From positions 1 to 12,618 of the forward strand of contig WRGP01000211.1 in the NCBI GenBank assembly GCA_009787135.1: 12,618 nucleotides of DNA, read 5' to 3'. The notes beneath the pieces were generated by a model. The model had not been told where the DNA came from, did no database searches, and worked only from the letters and a program-made list of their open reading frames with translations. Made by a program: the position numbers and the translations under genes. Shown in pieces: positions 1-6,901 of this stretch. Position 1 is the first letter of the stretch, and each line of letters begins with the position of its first letter. This stretch comes from Bacillota bacterium. GTDB taxonomy: Bacteria; Bacillota; Clostridia; Christensenellales; Aristaeellaceae.

Positions 1-3000
1 GCCACCGGCGCGACCGGGGCTACTGGTCAGACAGGAGCCACAGGTGCGGCGGGTAAAGGAATATCATCAACTGCCATAACTTATCAATCCAGTTCTTCCG
101 GGACGACTACTCCCACGGGGACATGGCTTACAACAATTCCGAGCGTTTCCGCAAGCCAGTATCTGTGGACACGAACGATTATCACCTATACCGACAGCAC
201 AACCAGCACATCCTACAGCGTTGGGATGATGGGAGCAACCGGAGCGGCCGGAAGAGGTATAAGTTCGACCGCGATCACCTATCAGGCAGGCACAAGCGGG
301 ACGACCGTGCCGACCGGGACGTGGGCGTCAACGATCCCGTCCGTGGCCGCGAGTCAATTTTTGTGGACGCGCACCGTTATCACCTACACGGACAATACGA
401 CCTCCACCTCTTACAGCGTCGGCATGATGGGCGCGAAGGGCGATACTGGAGCGACCGGCCCCGCCGGAGCCGCCGCGCCCACCATCACAATGGTGCGGGA
501 GCAGTATTATCTCTCCACCTCCAATACCACGCAAACGGGCGGAAGCTGGCTTGATACCGTTCCCGTATGGTCGACCGGGAAATATTACTGGACGCGGGTG
601 GCGGCGACCTACAGTAACGGAACCACGACCTATTCAACCCCTGTTCTTGATGAGGGGCTTAATAATTCGCTGGTGACGGCGCTCGAAGCGAAAACGCTGT
701 CCCAGACACTACAAACCACGGTGAGCCAACACGCCACGGCCATTTCCCTGAACGCCAGCAATATTACCAGCCTCACCACCCGGATGTCTACCGCCGAATC
801 GACGCTGACGGTGCAAGCCGGGCAAATCGCCGCGAAAGCCAGTCAAACGGACTTGAATACGCTGACGGGGCGCGTCACCACCGCCGAAGGAACACTGACC
901 GTTCAAGCTGGACAGATTGCCAGCAAAGCGAACCAAACCACGGTTGATACTTTGACCGGGCGGGTGACGGCGGCGGAATCGGCGATCATTCAAAACGCGG
1001 ATTCCTTCACGCTGTCGCTGTCGAAGCAGACGAAAGCCATCAACGCGCTTGCGGGCGCGAATATTGTGCAGACGGCGTGGCAGCAGGGTACGCTTTCAAC
1101 ATCCACCGGCGCGGAATCCAACAGCACATCTTACGTCCGCAGCGGCTTCATAGATGTGGTGGAAGCTAAAAAATATCTGCTTCAAACCTATGAGGGCGCG
1201 TCCTCCTACAGCGTCTACGGCACGGCGTATCTGTTCTATTATAAGGAAGATAAAACGTTTCTGTCGTACACGACTAACGGCAGCAGCACGGCGCCCTTCA
1301 CGGTTCCGGCAAATGCCCGGTATCTGCGGGTACGGCTCACCACCACGGTTTCCCCAGCGACGATCAACTGTTACCTGCTTCAGACCGAAACATCAAACGG
1401 ATTCGTCGATTTGAATACGCTCACCAGCATGGTGAAGATACAGGCGACCACCGACACCCTGCTCATTACCGTGTCCGAAACCAAAGGGCTGGTGGGAACG
1501 CGATATAAGGTCAACGCATGGGAGCGCGGGACACTCAATACTGCCAATGGACTGGACGCGGCCTCAACCTCTTACCTGCGGAGCGGATATATCGACGTGC
1601 AGCCCGCCGAGCGGTATATCTCGCAGACCCTCGCGGGCGGCTCCGTCACCATGTATTACCACTATTACGGGCAGACGGAGGCATATTCCGGCCTTGTTCC
1701 CTCCGGAATTACGCAGTACAGCGAAACGCTCACCCCCGGCGATTATACCAGCGCTACCATTGCCGCTTACCTTAATGGCAAAGCCGTGGAGAGTATGAGC
1801 ATTACTGGGGCGGTAATGGGTAATCCCTACACCAGCAGCGGCGATTATCTTGCCATTTACCACATACCGCTGTCCGGGAACCAGCCGCCCAGCGCCATTC
1901 AATGGAACGGGATGAAGGACACATCGGACAATATCGTCCTGCTGTATACAAACGGCGCATGGGTACAGATCGGGACGGTAACGGCGGAAAACTACACCCT
2001 GCACACATGGAACCTCACCGACGCGCAGCGCATGGGGATCACCGGCAGCGCCAATCTTCACCTCGCGTTCTTCTCTATTAAAAACGGAACGTGGGCAGGG
2101 ATTTACAACCAAACCACGACACCCTTCGCGTTCAATCTTTCGGCGGGCCTGCTGTATTTCATTTCCCAAACCGGCACGTCCTCGGCGATTACCGTCCCGG
2201 CCAATACCGTGAAAATGCGGGTGCGGGTATCGTCTACCGTCGACCCCGTCGCCTATACCGGCAACGTCTATCCGGGAACAACCCGGTATGATTACTCAAA
2301 TGGTGAAACGCTCTACTCGGCGCTGCTCATGCAGCGGGATTTGATAAACCTGCGCGTGGCAAAGAACGACGTGATCAATCAAATCAACATTTCCACCGAG
2401 GGAATTTTGATCGCGGGCAATAAAATCCGAATTACCGGCACGACTACGATTGATAACGCCGTCATTCAAACCGCCATGATCGCCAACCTTGCCGTCAGTA
2501 CGGCGAAAATCGCCGATCTTGCGGTGTCAACGGCGAAAATCGCCGACCTCGCGGTATCCAACGCGAAAATTGCCAACGCCGCCATTACCAATGCTAAAAT
2601 CGGCAACCTTGCCGTGGAAACGGCGCATATCGCCAATCTCGCGGTGGCTTCGGGAAAGATCGCCGATCTCGCCGTGGGTACGGCAAAAATCGCCGACGCC
2701 GCTATTACCAACGCGAAGATTGGCAGCTTGGCGGTGAATACGGCGCAAATCGCGGACGCGGCCATTACCAACGCCAAAATCGCCAATCTCGATGCGGCGA
2801 AAATCACTACCGGGACGCTTTCGGCGGACAGGATCGCGGCGGGTTCGATTACCTCGGCAAAATTGACGATTGCCAACGGCTACATCACCAACGCCATGAT
2901 CGCCGACGCGACCATTCAAAGCGCGAAAATTGGGGCGATTGACGCGGCGAAGATTACCACCGGTACACTGGCGGCGACCCGGATCGGCGCGAACAGCATC

Positions 3001-3654
3001 ACCGCCGACAAGGTATCCACGAATTTTCTCCAAGCCTTAACGGGCAATTCGTCCATCCGAATCACGGGCTACGACATCAGCTATTACAACGGGAGTTCCC
3101 TGACCTCGCAGATTAACTCAAACGGTTTTGAGTTTACCCGCGACAGTATCAAGATCGGGCGCATCGGGACTAACAGCTTTACAGCCAACTCATCCTGGCG
3201 GGGACTGGTTTTCGACCTTGAATACGCGGGCAACTATATGTCCTGGACGTGGCGGGAAACATCGTCGGCTTCTTCATACACAACCAAACTCACCTATTAC
3301 CGGAGCAAGCTCGACAACGGCATGGAGAAAGGCTTCCATTTCGACGATGTGGTTTATTTCAAGGGCGGCCTTTCGGTGGCGTCCGGCTCAAGCACTGTGA
3401 CAAACAACATCGGCTATTGGACGTTCAGTTCAACGGCGTATTTAACGCGCGTAACCACGAACGGCAAAGCGGGCGTCGGACTGGGCAGCAGTAATCTGCT
3501 TCTCGGCAGTCAGGGAACATGGACGAATTTTGACACCATACGGGCAATCTGCGAACAGCTTGCCGGTAAAACCGTGTATCTTCCGGCGAATTCGTCAGGG
3601 CTGGGAAGCTGGTGGACGGTTAATTTCCCATCAATGACCACATGGTCAACTTAA
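1..3654 (+). CDS. Phage tail fibre / receptor-binding protein, collagen-like and repeat-rich (5' end outside window)
   Basis: The frame is open from base 1 to the TAA at 3652-3654, giving at least 1217 residues; the true start lies upstream. Domains in order (window residues): Gly-X-Thr collagen-like triplets (1-20); two 66-residue modules (21-152) and a diverged third; a coiled-coil-like repeat region (about 220-350); a carbohydrate-binding-like module (354-465) and a second copy (505-760) interrupted by foreign sequence; ten decapeptide repeats (827-926); two DAAKITTGTL modules; and a C-terminal part rich in aromatic, Ser and Thr residues (about 1010-1217). Such mosaics are typical of siphovirus tail fibres that project from the tail tip and bind the cell surface, and the position upstream of holin and lysin genes fits. 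No catalytic motif was seen. That it is a tail fibre is well supported; receptor and fold are unknown. A host surface adhesin is less likely given the neighbours. Confidence 0.85.
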   Translation, partial: ATGATGATGQTGATGAAGKGISSTAITYQSSSSGTTTPTGTWLTTIPSVSASQYLWTRTIITYTDSTTSTSYSVGMMGATGAAGRGISSTAITYQAGTSGTTVPTGTWASTIPSVAASQFLWTRTVITYTDNTTSTSYSVGMMGAKGDTGATGPAGAAAPTITMVREQYYLSTSNTTQTGGSWLDTVPVWSTGKYYWTRVAATYSNGTTTYSTPVLDEGLNNSLVTALEAKTLSQTLQTTVSQHATAISLNASNITSLTTRMSTAESTLTVQAGQIAAKASQTDLNTLTGRVTTAEGTLTVQAGQIASKANQTTVDTLTGRVTAAESAIIQNADSFTLSLSKQTKAINALAGANIVQTAWQQGTLSTSTGAESNSTSYVRSGFIDVVEAKKYLLQTYEGASSYSVYGTAYLFYYKEDKTFLSYTTNGSSTAPFTVPANARYLRVRLTTTVSPATINCYLLQTETSNGFVDLNTLTSMVKIQATTDTLLITVSETKGLVGTRYKVNAWERGTLNTANGLDAASTSYLRSGYIDVQPAERYISQTLAGGSVTMYYHYYGQTEAYSGLVPSGITQYSETLTPGDYTSATIAAYLNGKAVESMSITGAVMGNPYTSSGDYLAIYHIPLSGNQPPSAIQWNGMKDTSDNIVLLYTNGAWVQIGTVTAENYTLHTWNLTDAQRMGITGSANLHLAFFSIKNGTWAGIYNQTTTPFAFNLSAGLLYFISQTGTSSAITVPANTVKMRVRVSSTVDPVAYTGNVYPGTTRYDYSNGETLYSALLMQRDLINLRVAKNDVINQINISTEGILIAGNKIRITGTTTIDNAVIQTAMIANLAVSTAKIADLAVSTAKIADLAVSNAKIANAAITNAKIGNLAVETAHIANLAVASGKIADLAVGTAKIADAAITNAKIGSLAVNTAQIADAAITNAKIANLDAAKITTGTLSADRIAAGSITSAKLTIANGYITNAMIADATIQSAKIGAIDAAKITTGTLAATRIGANSITADKVSTNFLQALTGNSSIRITGYDISYYNGSSLTSQINSNGFEFTRDSIKIGRIGTNSFTANSSWRGLVFDLEYAGNYMSWTWRETSSASSYTTKLTYYRSKLDNGMEKGFHFDDVVYFKGGLSVASGSSTVTNNIGYWTFSSTAYLTRVTTNGKAGVGLGSSNLLLGSQGTWTNFDTIRAICEQLAGKTVYLPANSSGLGSWWTVNFPSMTTWST
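58..456 (+). repeat. Two 66-residue modules in tandem (198-nt period) within the tail fibre
   Basis: The protein segment beginning ISSTAITYQ at base 61 recurs at base 259, exactly 198 nt later. About 48 of the first 58 residues are identical, including PTGTW, LWTRT, TSTSYSVGMMGA. A more diverged third copy (LDTVPVW, YYWTR, YSNGTTTYS) follows at roughly 480-650. The modules are joined by Gly-rich collagen-like triplets. Codons differ at most synonymous positions, so the copies are old or came from different sources. Confidence 0.9.
772..1041 (+). repeat. Three 30-residue coiled-coil-like repeats (90-nt period) in the tail fibre
   Basis: Units start at 772, 862 and 952, each opening LT-x-R-(M/V)-T/S-x-AE and, in the first two, continuing LTVQAGQIA-x-KA-x-Q. 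Hydrophobic residues recur in a heptad-like pattern, with polar Gln, Thr, Ser and Asn between. This is what a trimeric fibre shaft commonly looks like; the trimeric state is inferred, not seen. Confidence 0.8.
2479..2778 (+). repeat. Ten exact-period decapeptide repeats (30-nt period), consensus IA(D/N)LAVxTAK
   Basis: Ten consecutive units without any insertion or deletion: examples are IADLAVSTAK, IADAAITNAK and IGNLAVETAH. The same Ile, Ala, Val/Ile and Ala/Lys positions recur every ten residues. The period suits a regular extended structure such as a beta-helix-like or coiled shaft, which is inference. It lies between the duplicated binding modules and the C-terminal head. Confidence 0.92.
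2791..3012 (+). repeat. Pair of DAAKITTGTL modules in the tail fibre
   Basis: DAAKITTGTLSADRIAAGSI at 2791 recurs as DAAKITTGTLAATRIGANSI at 2941, 150 nt later. The motif is familiar from tail fibres and tip proteins of Firmicutes prophages, where it lies just before the receptor-binding C-terminus, as here. Confidence 0.8.
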
Positions 3655-3667
3655 GGAGAACAGGATT

Positions 3668-3919
3668 ATGGCTGACGAAAGAATATCGCTTGAAGCGGAA
3701 CGCGAGGAGCCTGTGTATATCATGGCGCCTCATCCCGCGGCGCGCGTTGTTTCGGGCGAAAAAACCGTAGCCCCCGGCGAGCCGGAGGTAGCGGAGGAAA
3801 CCCTCGCGGATTTGGTCGCTTCAGAAATTCAGGAGCAAATGGGCGGGCTGCGCTCCGCGTTAATTACCGAGATACAAATTGAACTACAAGGAGGTTCTAA
3901 ATTAAATGCTAAAAATTAA
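3668..3919 (+). CDS. Small phage protein of unknown function
   Basis: This 83-residue protein starts 13 nt after the tail-fibre stop. AAGGAG overlapping that stop region (3653-3658) serves as its ribosome binding site, so it is co-transcribed with the fibre. The sequence is acidic and hydrophilic, with no signal peptide or membrane segment. The middle is Pro/Ala/Glu-rich (about residues 15-45) and probably disordered. The C-terminal third (LADLVASEIQEQMGG onward) could form an amphipathic helix. Its last 14 nt overlap the next gene. I do not recognise a family. Small proteins in this slot may be tail-assembly or chaperone factors, but nothing in the sequence proves a role. Confidence 0.7.
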   Translation: MADERISLEAEREEPVYIMAPHPAARVVSGEKTVAPGEPEVAEETLADLVASEIQEQMGGLRSALITEIQIELQGGSKLNAKN

Positions 3920-4328
3920 GAATTATCAACTGGTGGCCGTACTTGAATTCTTGGAAAAGGCGGAGCTAAAGCCCCGCGCCAGCCGGGTGCGAACCAAACT
4001 GAACCGGCTGCTTTACGCCAAAATCGAGGATTTACAAGGCGACGAGCTGGCTTTGCTCGACCGATTCGGCAAGAAGGACAAGGACGGCAAGCTCATTGAG
4101 AACAACGGCACATATACGCTGGTTGAAGCGACCGCCGCCGAATACCATCAGGAAAAGCGGGCACTTTTGGAGGAAATCGCCTCCGTCAACGTCGATGAGT
4201 TGAAAGACAAACTCGGCGCGCTGATTGAGGAACTGGAAAGCAGCGAGGTCACATTCTCCGGCAAGGATGCCGAGGCGCTGGATTTGCTGCTGGACGCGCT
4301 GGAAGCGGAGGTGAGGGCAATGACGTAG
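3906..4328 (+). CDS. DUF1617-like phage protein
   Basis: This is a 140-residue protein starting at ATG 3906, 11 nt after AAGGAGG (3888-3894) and overlapping the previous gene by 14 nt. It opens with IKNYQLVAVLEFLEKAELKP and a basic stretch (RASRVRTKLNRLL), then alternates charged helices through to an acidic C-terminus. The N-terminal 'IKN-hydrophobic-FL-L-K-SR-R-K' pattern, length and position beside tail and lysis genes resemble DUF1617, a Firmicutes phage family of unknown function. The assignment is by remembered pattern only. No membrane segment or catalytic motif is visible, and it is probably cytoplasmic or a minor virion protein. Confidence 0.65.
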   Translation: MLKIKNYQLVAVLEFLEKAELKPRASRVRTKLNRLLYAKIEDLQGDELALLDRFGKKDKDGKLIENNGTYTLVEATAAEYHQEKRALLEEIASVNVDELKDKLGALIEELESSEVTFSGKDAEALDLLLDALEAEVRAMT

Positions 4329-4339
4329 CGAATAAAAAA

Positions 4340-4370
4340 CGCCCTGCCGGTCGGGCGGATATGACCGGCA
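4340..4370 (+). promoter_or_regulatory. Two mutually exclusive stems upstream of the holin
   Basis: CGCCC at 4340-4344 can pair with GGGCG at 4353-4357. Alternatively TGCCGGTC at 4345-4352 can pair perfectly with GACCGGCA at 4363-4370. The loop of one contains an arm of the other, so both cannot form together. The second is the stronger (8 bp). Any regulatory role is inference. Confidence 0.5.
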
Positions 4371-4377
4371 ATAACAG

Positions 4378-4408
4378 GCGCTTACCTTCGGGTGGGCGCT
4401 ATTTTCAT
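4378..4408 (+). terminator. UUCG hairpin with a weak U tract, terminator-like, between DUF1617-like gene and holin
   Basis: GCGCTTACC and GGTGGGCGC (4378-4386, 4391-4399) pair over 9 bp with two G-U pairs around a TTCG tetraloop, followed by TATTTTCAT. The U tract is interrupted, so termination may be partial, and some readthrough into the lysis genes is expected because no strong promoter is evident before the holin. Confidence 0.6.
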
Positions 4409-4438
4409 ACAAAAAATTTGAAAGCGAGGTCAAACAAC

Positions 4439-4954
4439 ATGAAAGAAATCTGGTCTTGGATTCAACTGGCGGCCACCGTTACCGGCGGTGCGCTCGGATG
4501 GTTCATCGGAGGATTCGACGGACTCATCTACACGCTCGTGGCCTTTGTGGTCTGCGATTACGTCACAGGCGTTCTCCGCGCCGTGGCTGAGAAAAAGCTC
4601 TCCAGCCGTATCGGAGCGCAGGGCATCGTCAAGAAAATCACCATCTTTATCATGGTCGGCATCGCCAACATGGTGGACGTGCATCTGCTCGGCGGCGGCT
4701 CTGCTCTGCGAACGGCGGTGCTGTTTTTCTACATCTCTAACGAGGGCATTTCCATGCTGGAGAACGCCGGAACGCTCATCGACATCCCGGAGGTGCTGAG
4801 AAACGCGCTGGCTCAATTACACACCAAATCCGGCAGCAAAACAACCGTCCCTTCCGGCTCGGACGAACACGAATATATCGTACCGCCGCACCCGACACCG
4901 GGCGCGGGAACTGAAAACGAAAGCGAAACGGAGGAACCTGACAATGAATCTTAA
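4439..4954 (+). CDS. Phage holin (toxin secretion/phage lysis holin type)
   Basis: The holin makes membrane lesions that release or activate the endolysin encoded next. ATG 4439 is preferred because GAGGT (4426-4430) precedes it by 8 nt and the protein then starts directly with the family pattern; an in-frame ATG at 4361 would add 26 residues translated from the hairpin region. The 171 residues contain hydrophobic segments at about 8-25, 28-46, 67-80 and 90-104, and the signature VCDYVTGVLRA (38-48) of the phi29-like/TIGR01593 holin family (Holin_4). Residues 131-171 form an acidic, Pro/Ser/Glu-rich tail, longer than I recall for this family. It overlaps the endolysin gene by 11 nt, so the two are probably translationally coupled. 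Confidence 0.9.
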   Translation: MKEIWSWIQLAATVTGGALGWFIGGFDGLIYTLVAFVVCDYVTGVLRAVAEKKLSSRIGAQGIVKKITIFIMVGIANMVDVHLLGGGSALRTAVLFFYISNEGISMLENAGTLIDIPEVLRNALAQLHTKSGSKTTVPSGSDEHEYIVPPHPTPGAGTENESETEEPDNES

Positions 4955-6515
4955 AAAACTCATCTTCACCAACAACGCTTGCTACAAAGCGGGCAGGACA
5001 ATCGCCGTCAAGGGCATCATGGTGCATAGCACCGGTGCTAACAACCCCAATCTCTGCCGCTACGTCGGCCCCGACGACGGGCTGCTCGGCAAAAACGCCT
5101 ACAACAACCACTGGAATCAGGACTTGCCGGACGGTCGGCAGGTCTGCGTCCACGGTTTCATCGGCAAGCTGAAGGACGGCTCCGTCGCCACCTATCAGAC
5201 TTTACCGTGGAATCACCGGGGCTGGCACGGCGGTTCCGGCTCGAAAGGCTCGGTCAACGACACCCATATCGGATTTGAGTGCTGCGAGGATGGTCTGACT
5301 GACCGCGCCTATTTCGAGGCGGTCTACAAAGAGGCAACGGAACTTTGCGCCTATCTCTGCCGCGAATTCAACCTCGACCCCATGAAAGACGGCGTCATCA
5401 TCGGGCATTATGAGGGATACCAGCGCGGTATCGCCTCCAATCACGGTGACCCGGCCAACTGGTTTCCCCGTTTCGGAAAAACCATGGACGACTTCCGAAA
5501 AGAGGTCAAGCGGCTGCTGGACGCGGGCGGTTCCGCGCCTGTCACGCCCGCAACTCCGACGTCCAATGATGAAGTTATCTGGAATTTCCTCATGGGCAAA
5601 GGACTGAACGCATATGCGGCGGCGGGCATCATGGGCAACCTCTACGCCGAGAGTGGGCTGAAACCCACCAATCTGCAAAACAGCTACGAGAAGTCTCTGG
5701 GTTTCACCGACGAAAGCTACACGGCGGCGGTTGACAGCGGTTCCTATACCAACTTCGTGAGGGACAGCGCAGGTTACGGCTTGGCGCAATGGACGTATTA
5801 CACCCGCAAGCAGGCGTTGCTGGATTTTGCAAAATCGGCGGGCGCGTCCATTGGCGATTTGAAGATGCAACTTGATTTCCTGTGGAAGGAACTGCAGGGG
5901 TACATCGCGCTGATGAATATCCTCAAAACCGCGACGTCGGTGAAACAGGCGTCGGACGCCGTGCTGACCGACTTCGAAAGACCCGCCGACCAGAGCGACA
6001 CGGCAAAGACAAAGAGGGCTGGCTACGGTCAGGGGTATTACGACAAGTTTGCAAAGGTCTCCGCACCGCCGACCATGCCGACCGCTGTCAAAAAGGGCGA
6101 CACGGTAAAGCTGGCGGACAACGCTACCTACTACGACGGCAAAGCGATCCCAGCGTGGGTGAAAGCCGACAAATGGATCGTCAGTTCCGTCAGCGGCGAC
6201 CGCGCGGTAATTGACAAGAACTTGAGCGGTACAAATTCCATCAACAGCCCGGTCAACGTCAAGTTCCTTTCCGTGGTCGGCGCTTCCGCTCCGGCGCCCA
6301 TAACCCCGGCGTTCACCGCCTACACGGTTAAGGTGACCGCCGATGTGCTGAACATCCGTAAAGGCCCCGGCACCAACTACGCCGTTGTCGGCACCATCAA
6401 GGATAAGGGCGTCTACACCATTGTGGAGGAGACCGTCGGCACCGGTGCGGTCAAGTGGGGAAAATTGAAATCAGGCGCCGGTTGGGTGAGTCTCGATTTT
6501 TGCCGGAAGGCGTGA
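4944..6515 (+). CDS. Modular phage endolysin: amidase plus lysozyme-like domain plus SH3
   Basis: This 523-residue peptidoglycan hydrolase starts at ATG 4944, 9 nt after GGAGG. Residues 20-192 are an N-acetylmuramoyl-L-alanine amidase (Amidase_2/PGRP type). MVHST gives the first zinc ligand His28, and GHYEGYQ...ASNHGDPANWF (154-174) holds the others (His155/His167 and Asp169 are candidates). Residues 207-369 match the phage tail lysozyme fold, with the likely catalytic Glu236 in NLYAESGL and the GYGLAQWT motif. Residues 383-446 form a small beta domain common in clostridial lysins, and 459-521 a bacterial SH3 domain (VLNIRKGPGTNY) for wall binding. There is no signal peptide, consistent with holin-dependent export. 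It would cut both the amide bond and the glycan strand. The second activity is inferred from fold motifs only. Confidence 0.92.
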   Translation: MNLKKLIFTNNACYKAGRTIAVKGIMVHSTGANNPNLCRYVGPDDGLLGKNAYNNHWNQDLPDGRQVCVHGFIGKLKDGSVATYQTLPWNHRGWHGGSGSKGSVNDTHIGFECCEDGLTDRAYFEAVYKEATELCAYLCREFNLDPMKDGVIIGHYEGYQRGIASNHGDPANWFPRFGKTMDDFRKEVKRLLDAGGSAPVTPATPTSNDEVIWNFLMGKGLNAYAAAGIMGNLYAESGLKPTNLQNSYEKSLGFTDESYTAAVDSGSYTNFVRDSAGYGLAQWTYYTRKQALLDFAKSAGASIGDLKMQLDFLWKELQGYIALMNILKTATSVKQASDAVLTDFERPADQSDTAKTKRAGYGQGYYDKFAKVSAPPTMPTAVKKGDTVKLADNATYYDGKAIPAWVKADKWIVSSVSGDRAVIDKNLSGTNSINSPVNVKFLSVVGASAPAPITPAFTAYTVKVTADVLNIRKGPGTNYAVVGTIKDKGVYTIVEETVGTGAVKWGKLKSGAGWVSLDFCRKA

Positions 6516-6578
6516 CCTTACGCTTACAAAGAACATAAAAACAAAGAACGACGCTTCAAAGCAAATTCAAAATTCGCG

Positions 6579-6618
6579 GCGGCGGGGCAGGTATTTTCCT
6601 CCCTGCCGCTTTGCTTTT
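6579..6618 (+). terminator. Intrinsic terminator after the lysis genes
   Basis: GCGGCGGGG-C-AGG (6579-6591) pairs with CCTCCCTGCCGC (6598-6609) around TATTTT, with one bulged C and one G-U pair, followed by TTTGCTTTT. It lies between the endolysin stop and the ribosome binding site of the next gene. Confidence 0.75.
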
Positions 6619-6630
6619 GGAGGAAGCGTT

Positions 6631-6822
6631 ATGGCTACTACAACAATTCAAAACCCCGCCCGTGAGACACGAAAAAACGTCGGCGGCGTGGAATATATTA
6701 TACGTTCATTTTTCAAAGAAGATGCCTGTGAAACCGCCGAGCAGAAACTCCTGCGGCTGGTTAGGGAACGGGTTGCCGTCGAGGTGAAAAGCCCGGAAAA
6801 TCAAGGTTTTTCGTCAACATAG
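6631..6822 (+). CDS. tnpW: TnpW-like small transposon-encoded protein
   Basis: This 63-residue protein starts at ATG 6631, 7 nt after GGAGG (6619-6623). The core NVGGVEYIIRSFFKEDACET followed by AEQKLLRLVRERV matches the pattern I recall for TnpW (IGGTTYxVxxxFxExxKETxxDKILRLI), a small protein encoded beside large serine recombinases in Tn4451-type elements. Its role there is not known. It lies 79 nt upstream of the recombinase start, on the same strand, so joint transcription is likely. There is no membrane segment or signal. Its presence between a phage endolysin and the recombinase suggests a transposon-type integration module serving the prophage. Family call is by pattern recall. Confidence 0.75.
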   Translation: MATTTIQNPARETRKNVGGVEYIIRSFFKEDACETAEQKLLRLVRERVAVEVKSPENQGFSST

Positions 6823-6838
6823 ACTTGCTATGTACAGG

Positions 6839-6870
6839 ACTGTATGGCTATATGGTGATGGCCGTATAGT
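6839..6870 (+). promoter_or_regulatory. Inverted repeat in the recombinase leader
   Basis: ACTGTATGGC (6839-6848) and GCCGTATAGT (6861-6870) can form a 10-bp RNA stem with two G-U pairs and a 12-nt loop. It sits between the tnpW-like stop and the recombinase ribosome binding site. It could be an operator, a leader hairpin or part of an attachment site; the sequence does not decide. Confidence 0.4.
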
Positions 6871-6901
6871 ACGCGCCGAAAACAAAAAAGGAGGGCTTTT
6901 C

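Noticed and set aside
123..554. Arg/His-rich open frame inside the start of the tail fibre gene, and similar frames inside other genes
   Set aside because: Composition is typical of out-of-frame reading of GC-rich repeats; the tail fibre frame is continuous and motif-rich.
2479..2778. 30-nt periodicity resembling a CRISPR array
   Set aside because: The repeats are continuous and in frame inside a large coding region with no spacers; they encode decapeptide repeats.
4361..4438. Upstream ATG extending the holin by 26 residues
   Set aside because: The added part is translated from the terminator-like hairpin, has no good ribosome binding site and precedes the standard holin N-terminus.
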